A DNA stretch of 64,000 bases from Eumeta japonica. Taxonomy: Eukaryota; Arthropoda; Insecta; Lepidoptera; Psychidae. Location of the stretch: contig BGZK01001349.1 in NCBI GenBank assembly GCA_005406025.1, positions 62,001 to 126,000 on the forward strand. The letters run 5' to 3'. Positions 59,701 to 64,000 of the stretch are shown here, one piece after another. A program made the position numbers and the translations under genes. Within the stretch, counting starts at the first letter, position 1; each line of letters begins with the position of its first letter. The notes beneath the pieces were generated by a model. That model was not told the origin of the DNA, made no database searches, and saw only the letters and a program-made list of their open reading frames with translations.

Positions 59701-62700
59701 AATTAGTCAAAATATTATATGGAATATTTTTCGATTTTTTTTTTTCAAATCTCGTCTGTACCCAGAATATGGATATTGATGTATTTTATGTACTGCATTT
59801 ACACCTCTTTTTTGAAAAGTTGTCTTTTTTGAACAAGTAATACAACAAGCGAGATATGAATGTTTAAGATTTTCTATCAGACAGAAAGTATACTTTATAG
59901 CATTTACGTCAAACATACATTTCCCTAGGATGAAAGAGCAAGAGTCTATAATGATTTATATATGAATGGTTGTTTTCTAGCCAATTTTATTTTGTTATTA
60001 TTTTCGTTGGCATATCTACTTTAGATACTTTTATTAAAAATTTCATCAAGAATTATATATTGAGTAATAGAAATGGTTCTAAATAAGTTAGTTTAAACGA
60101 GATTGACATACAATTGAACCAAGACTAACTTTTATAATTTAATATGAGCAATATTGGAAATGCATAGGAAAATGGAATAAAATGAATAAGATTTAATGTG
60201 ATATTTAATAACTTAATAATGAAAATATATTAGCAATCGTCCGCAGTTTTATCGTGTTTGATTCAAAATATTTATTCATATTATTTTTTTTTATAATTCA
60301 ACGGATTAGGCAGTGTATTTGATGAAAATTTATTAGTCGTAAGTCGTAAATTTTGTTCTGATTTGTTGCCTAATACCGTCTACTCTGTAAACGTTAGGAT
60401 AATTTTCACATACGTAGGCTTTATCATATGCGAAATATAACTTATAAAAAATATCGAATGTAATAACAAAAAATCGTATTCAAAATTAGTTCAGACACTG
60501 TCCTGATCTTCACTGTGCCACCATTGCAGTCGCCAACCACCTGCAATAGTCAAATGTCATGAACATGGACTATGATGGTCACAATAAATATATAGTCACG
60601 AGCCATTGATGTCACCATAGTTTTGGCTATGGCAGGGCTCAAAGTGCTAAGATTCTCCAATTCCAAAATCCAGGTCTATCATCCTGACAATTCGGCTTGG
60701 CAACATACAACGCATGCATTTTAAGATCTGATAAAAAATATTGAGGAGCTAAAAAAAAGAGTGGACGTGTCGTACAAGCACATGAAAGCTCATCTGAAGG
60801 CCAAACATACAGAAATTGTATGTTTAGCCACCGGTCTGTCAACTTGTTCTACTACTCAAAATGCTAAAATTTGTCTTACTGTATCATCCACATGTCTTTT
60901 TTAAACATCATAATAAGTCAACAGATCGAAAGTGTATTAAACAAAATAGCATGAACTGGACGTAATCTATGAAGATATTTAAAAAGTCATACATACCTCA
61001 CCAATCTACTATACTGTAGTGATGAGAGACTTCAATGCAAAAATATCTAATACAAATGAAATCATACAAATAGTCGCATGTCGGGAACTTTCTTTTGCGC
61101 CACAGACAACAATTTGTTAATTGATACTTGCGAAATTTTTTTCTTATTAACTTTTTCATAAGATTATTTTTATTCTCTGATATTGAAGATTGTACTTTTG
61201 AAGAGTATGCAATAGGTCTGAGTGCGAATTAAATTTTCGCAGAGGGCACAGAACCGGTGTTAAAACCAGCGCCGAAATTACGTTGGCTGAGCGAAGACGC
61301 GGCTGGTGAGATTGGATATTGTATTCCTTTCGAAGCAACAGCTGCGGCATGTCCTCAGCTCGTCGGAGGAAAATGTGCCTCTCTGGCTCTACTTTCACGA
61401 GCGCAACACACGGTATCGCTTTATAAATATTTATGCAATAAATTAAATTTTTAATGTTTAGAACACTATAAATATATTAGGTTTACAACTACTTGTAGGT
61501 AACCTACGTCAGAGAAATACAGTGTCAGTATTTAAATGTATCTAAGAAGTTAATCAAAAAATATTGTTGAGAAAACCGGAACAAATTATTTATTGAATGT
61601 TAGTATTATACTGTAGAGTAGATATAGTAGATACTCTTATTATTATAACACTTTGAAACTATGATGAAAATCAGATAATCGTTTTAAATTTTAAGATAGC
61701 AAACAAAGAGGCAGATAAAAATTTATAAACGTATTGATAGGGATTGAGAAATGTTCAAATGCTCGGTCTTAATAAGATTATTTTTATAAATATAGATGAA
61801 CGTGAAATATTGTTTCAGGGTTACAAAGTACCACCTGGGTTTTGTGTTACGGTCAAAGCTTTCAAACGGCACTTAGAAGATAACCCACAATTAGGAAAAG
61901 TTATTAAACAATACAGTCTGCTAACACGAAATATGTCGAGCAGGATTTTAAAGAAAAATGTAACGAGTACGTTTTGCCAATGCATTTACGATTAATTATA
62001 ACAATAATCACTTGTAAATTTTATATTTGTTTCTTAAAATTCCTATTGTTTAAGGGCATTTACATTATTTTCTGGAACAAGCGTACTAGGCGACTTGAAA
62101 AACGATGTTTTAAAACATCTTCAATTGCTGAGAAAGAAGGTTGTAGATCAAAAATTATCTACACCTGAAGAAATGCGTTTCGCTGTACGATCGTCGGGTA
62201 AGTGAAAGCTACAACACTCAATATTCATAATTTTTCAATTAAATATGGATAAATTGAATGCCAATTGAGAACTTCATGCAATTATGAGATTGTTGGCCAT
62301 ATATTAATAAAATTAGATAGTATTTTAATTAAAGTTCATGTAAATATGTCGTAAAGTATTTCTTATTTCATGTCCAATGTCTAGAATGTTAATTGATAAT
62401 TACTTAAATAGCAAACGTTTTTATAATACCTACCTTTAATTATAGGAAGTACGTTATGGCATTAAAAGTTTTAGGACTTGTGACGCGACGAACGCGAGTA
62501 TTGATGGCTTCTAATTCAGCGTTATGAAATATAATTTTATATTTCTATTTTAGCGGTAGGTGAAGACGGAGAGATTCTTTCGGCTGCTGGCCAAAACGAG
62601 ACCATATTGGGTTGTTCTACAGATGACGACGTCTTGCTGGCTCTGCAGAAATGCTGGGGTTCCATGTTTGCATTTACAAGCGCTAATTATAGAAGGTAAC

Positions 62701-63858
62701 AATTTTTTACGGTTCAGAAGTTATTGTTACTACATTTTTGAAAGTGATCCATTAGTCGCGCTGACATAAATATAAAATATCCTTTTTAGCATTTCGTGAT
62801 CCACAATGCATCTTTCAAGTCCGTCCATAATGTCTATATGCATATATAGAAATTACAAAAAGGGGTCTTTCTTATCAGGCTCTTTCTCTTAATCTTATCG
62901 AAATTTTTGATATAATCTGAATTGATAATTAAAAAAACATTTTTTTTTTGTATCCAGGAGCGTGCAAAAGAATTTTATTTTTTTTATACTACTACATGTA
63001 AACGTGTGTACAATGTGTTATGAGCTTGCTAAACTATAAGCTGGCGTAACTAAAATAACGTAATTAAAAATTAAAGTGTGTTAACCCTTTCAAATAATGG
63101 GTTAACGTACAGCCTCGTAATATATACCTTTATGTTAAAGAGGTGTGCGTTAACTCTGTACCATACTTTTTACCAGTGCTATGACAATAACTCTTAAATT
63201 TCCACTATTAGTCGTCCACATTTCGGCTGCTTATTTTATACAGGCGAAGATGCATGTAGAGGTTCAGTTCTGGCAACAATAGTGAAAATATACTTTACTT
63301 TTAGTATGGATTTATTTATATTTCAGACTGAATGGACAAGCTTGCGAATGCGGCGCGGGTGTAGCCATTCAGGCGCTAGTTCGACCGCGAGCTGCCGGTG
63401 TGATGTTCACGCGGCACCCTGACGCCGGCGATCCCTCTCGTATCCTTATCACCGCTAATTATGGTCTTGGAGAAGTAGGTTTTTTTTATTATTATATTTG
63501 ATTATATTTCAGTCTGTCGAAACGACTCTGAATTCATCTAGACCTTAAATCAATATCAACTAACAAAATTATATTACCTTCAACGCAGAGCGTGGTCTCC
63601 GGTACTGTCGAGCCTGATACTTTCATTGTCTCCCGTGATCTCACCGGCGAACTCTCTGTCTCGAGTGTACAAGTCGGCTCAAAAACAAAACTCGTAATGC
63701 CAGGCAACCACGGCGATGTAGAAGTGGTAGATGTGCCGGAAGAAGAAAGGAAATCAACTTGTTTATTTAATGAGGAAGTTTTACGATTGGCCCGTCTCGC
63801 CGTTGTACAAGAAGAACTGTGGGGTGCACCGCGTGATATCGAATGGGCTATAAGCAAT
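50792..63858 (+). CDS. PEP-synthase-like (PPDK ATP-grasp) protein, 5' 13 exons; 3' end beyond window
   Basis: Exons: 50792-50906, 52910-53177, 55188-55475, 55948-56058, 56254-56493, 56574-56701, 58492-58641, 61243-61412, 61819-61970, 62055-62197, 62554-62695, 63327-63474 and 63589-63858. Phases close at every junction, giving 775 codons. Residues 6-24 form a membrane segment, followed by GWNYPFK. Residues of about 40-430 are the N-terminal region found in arthropod 'putative phosphoenolpyruvate synthase' proteins. From about 470 the PPDK/PEP-synthase ATP-binding domain appears: VGGKCAS (474-480), YKVPPGFCVT, AVRSSAVGEDG (about 585), GVMFTRHP (660-667), NYGLGESVVSGTVEPD (680-695) and GAPRDIEWA (near 770). 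Bacterial relatives phosphorylate pyruvate or rifampicin using ATP via a swivelling His domain; that domain should lie past the window. The insect substrate is unknown to me. Uncertain borders: the exon 3 start, exon 6 start (acceptor TATAAAG) and exon 9 donor (AC|GTTTTG). Confidence 0.88.
52234..52473. mobile_element. 240-base MITE-like element in intron 1 of the PEP-synthase-like gene
   Basis: Ends CCAAGGGCGTACCCAG (52235-52250) and CTGGGTAAGCCCTTGG (52458-52473) form 16-base terminal inverted repeats with one mismatch. TCATT occurs directly outside both ends, a plausible 5-base target duplication. The interior includes G-rich and C-rich blocks near 52262 and 52435. No coding capacity. Confidence 0.6.
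54224..54262. repeat. Perfect 14-base stem with 11-base loop
   Basis: TGATGAATGAGTGT (54224-54237) and ACACTCATTCATCA (54249-54262) are exactly complementary. It lies in intron 2 of the PEP-synthase-like gene. The stem is shorter than usual for a microRNA precursor; origin unknown. Confidence 0.65.
57068..57444. mobile_element. 377-base MITE-like element in intron 6
   Basis: GTCGCCGTAGAGTGAAGACC starts at 57069 and its reverse complement ends at 57444, giving a terminal inverted repeat of about 22 bases. AATAT flanks both ends (57063-57067 and 57445-57449), consistent with a target duplication. The 70-codon frame at 57104 lies wholly inside the element and is not a gene. Confidence 0.65.
58918..59640 (+). 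repeat. Dispersed repeat copy 2, with TATAGGGTTCCGTAG end
   Basis: The left end is TATAGGGTTCCGTAGCC; the right end, TTTTAGCTCGGAATCTTA, is a degraded inverted match of it. The body is colinear with the copy at 49136-49825 in the same orientation, with scattered substitutions and small indels. No open frame of note. It lies in intron 7. Confidence 0.75.
60900..61150 (+). pseudogene. LINE endonuclease fragment (RTE-like) in intron 7
   Basis: The plus strand reads YTVVMRDFNAKISN at about 61010-61050, then IVACREL and, in another frame, DNNLLIDTC. This matches the GDFNAKIG region of the apurinic-type endonuclease of RTE-like LINEs, with the G changed to R. A minus-strand 67-codon frame at 60639-60842 lies in preceding GC-richer sequence that may belong to the same element. 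Badly decayed. Confidence 0.45.
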
Positions 63859-64000
63859 GTAAGTGTTGTACTTAAATTTGTATATGTAATACTGAGGTGT
63901 CTCAAAAGTGAAGACCGAAATAAATGTAAAATATTTATTGAAAAATAATTAGTAATGAGTTTTTAAGCACTACAACATACAAATTAATCTTTATGCATAT

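Noticed and set aside
60639..60842. 67-codon minus-strand frame
   Set aside because: No family match; lies beside LINE endonuclease remnants and is more likely part of a decayed element.

Overview
This window looks like a stretch of an insect nuclear genome, most probably from a moth or butterfly. The DNA is AT-rich. Genes are split by large introns with GT/AG borders, and mariner, MITE and LINE relics are scattered through introns and intergenic DNA. Two copies of a repeat (near 49.1 and 58.9 kb) carry the AGGGTTCCGT-type ends I associate with Lepidoptera. Nothing bacterial is present: no operons, no ribosome binding sites, no CRISPR.

Layout: (1) 1-12,265 holds the 3' part of MCRS1 on the + strand, namely the FHA-domain exon and the last coding exon, separated by a 5.3-kb intron; its 5' exons are not identified here. 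The introns contain two dead mariner copies and three MITE-like elements, one nested inside a mariner. (2) 14,149-20,948 on the - strand is one very long, apparently intronless coding region of about 2,265 residues that I cannot name. It is broken only by two one-base length errors in homopolymers. It converges on MCRS1, and a double DRE-type motif lies about 0.67 kb upstream of its start. (3) 23.1-24.6 kb is a decayed Mutator-like transposase. (4) 25,747-39,205 on the + strand is a complete eight-exon CLPTM1L gene (538 residues, the same length as I recall for the human protein), with a mariner relic, tRNA-like and simple repeats, and an antisense exon-like open frame in its introns. (5) 39.2-50.8 kb is intergenic, with foldback repeats, a GC-rich island and a truncated Jockey-like LINE. 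(6) 50,792 to the window end is the first 775 codons (13 exons) of an arthropod PEP-synthase-like gene: an N-terminal membrane segment, an arthropod-type N-terminal region, then a PPDK-type ATP-grasp domain. The C-terminal part lies beyond the window.

The three recognised genes have unrelated roles (chromatin regulation; ER membrane and GPI-lipid handling; phosphotransfer chemistry), so the window does not form a functional cluster. The most notable items are the unnamed 2,265-residue ORF, the PEP-synthase-like gene, and several unexplained GC-rich or palindromic segments. All family names come from reading motifs by eye; no search was run.
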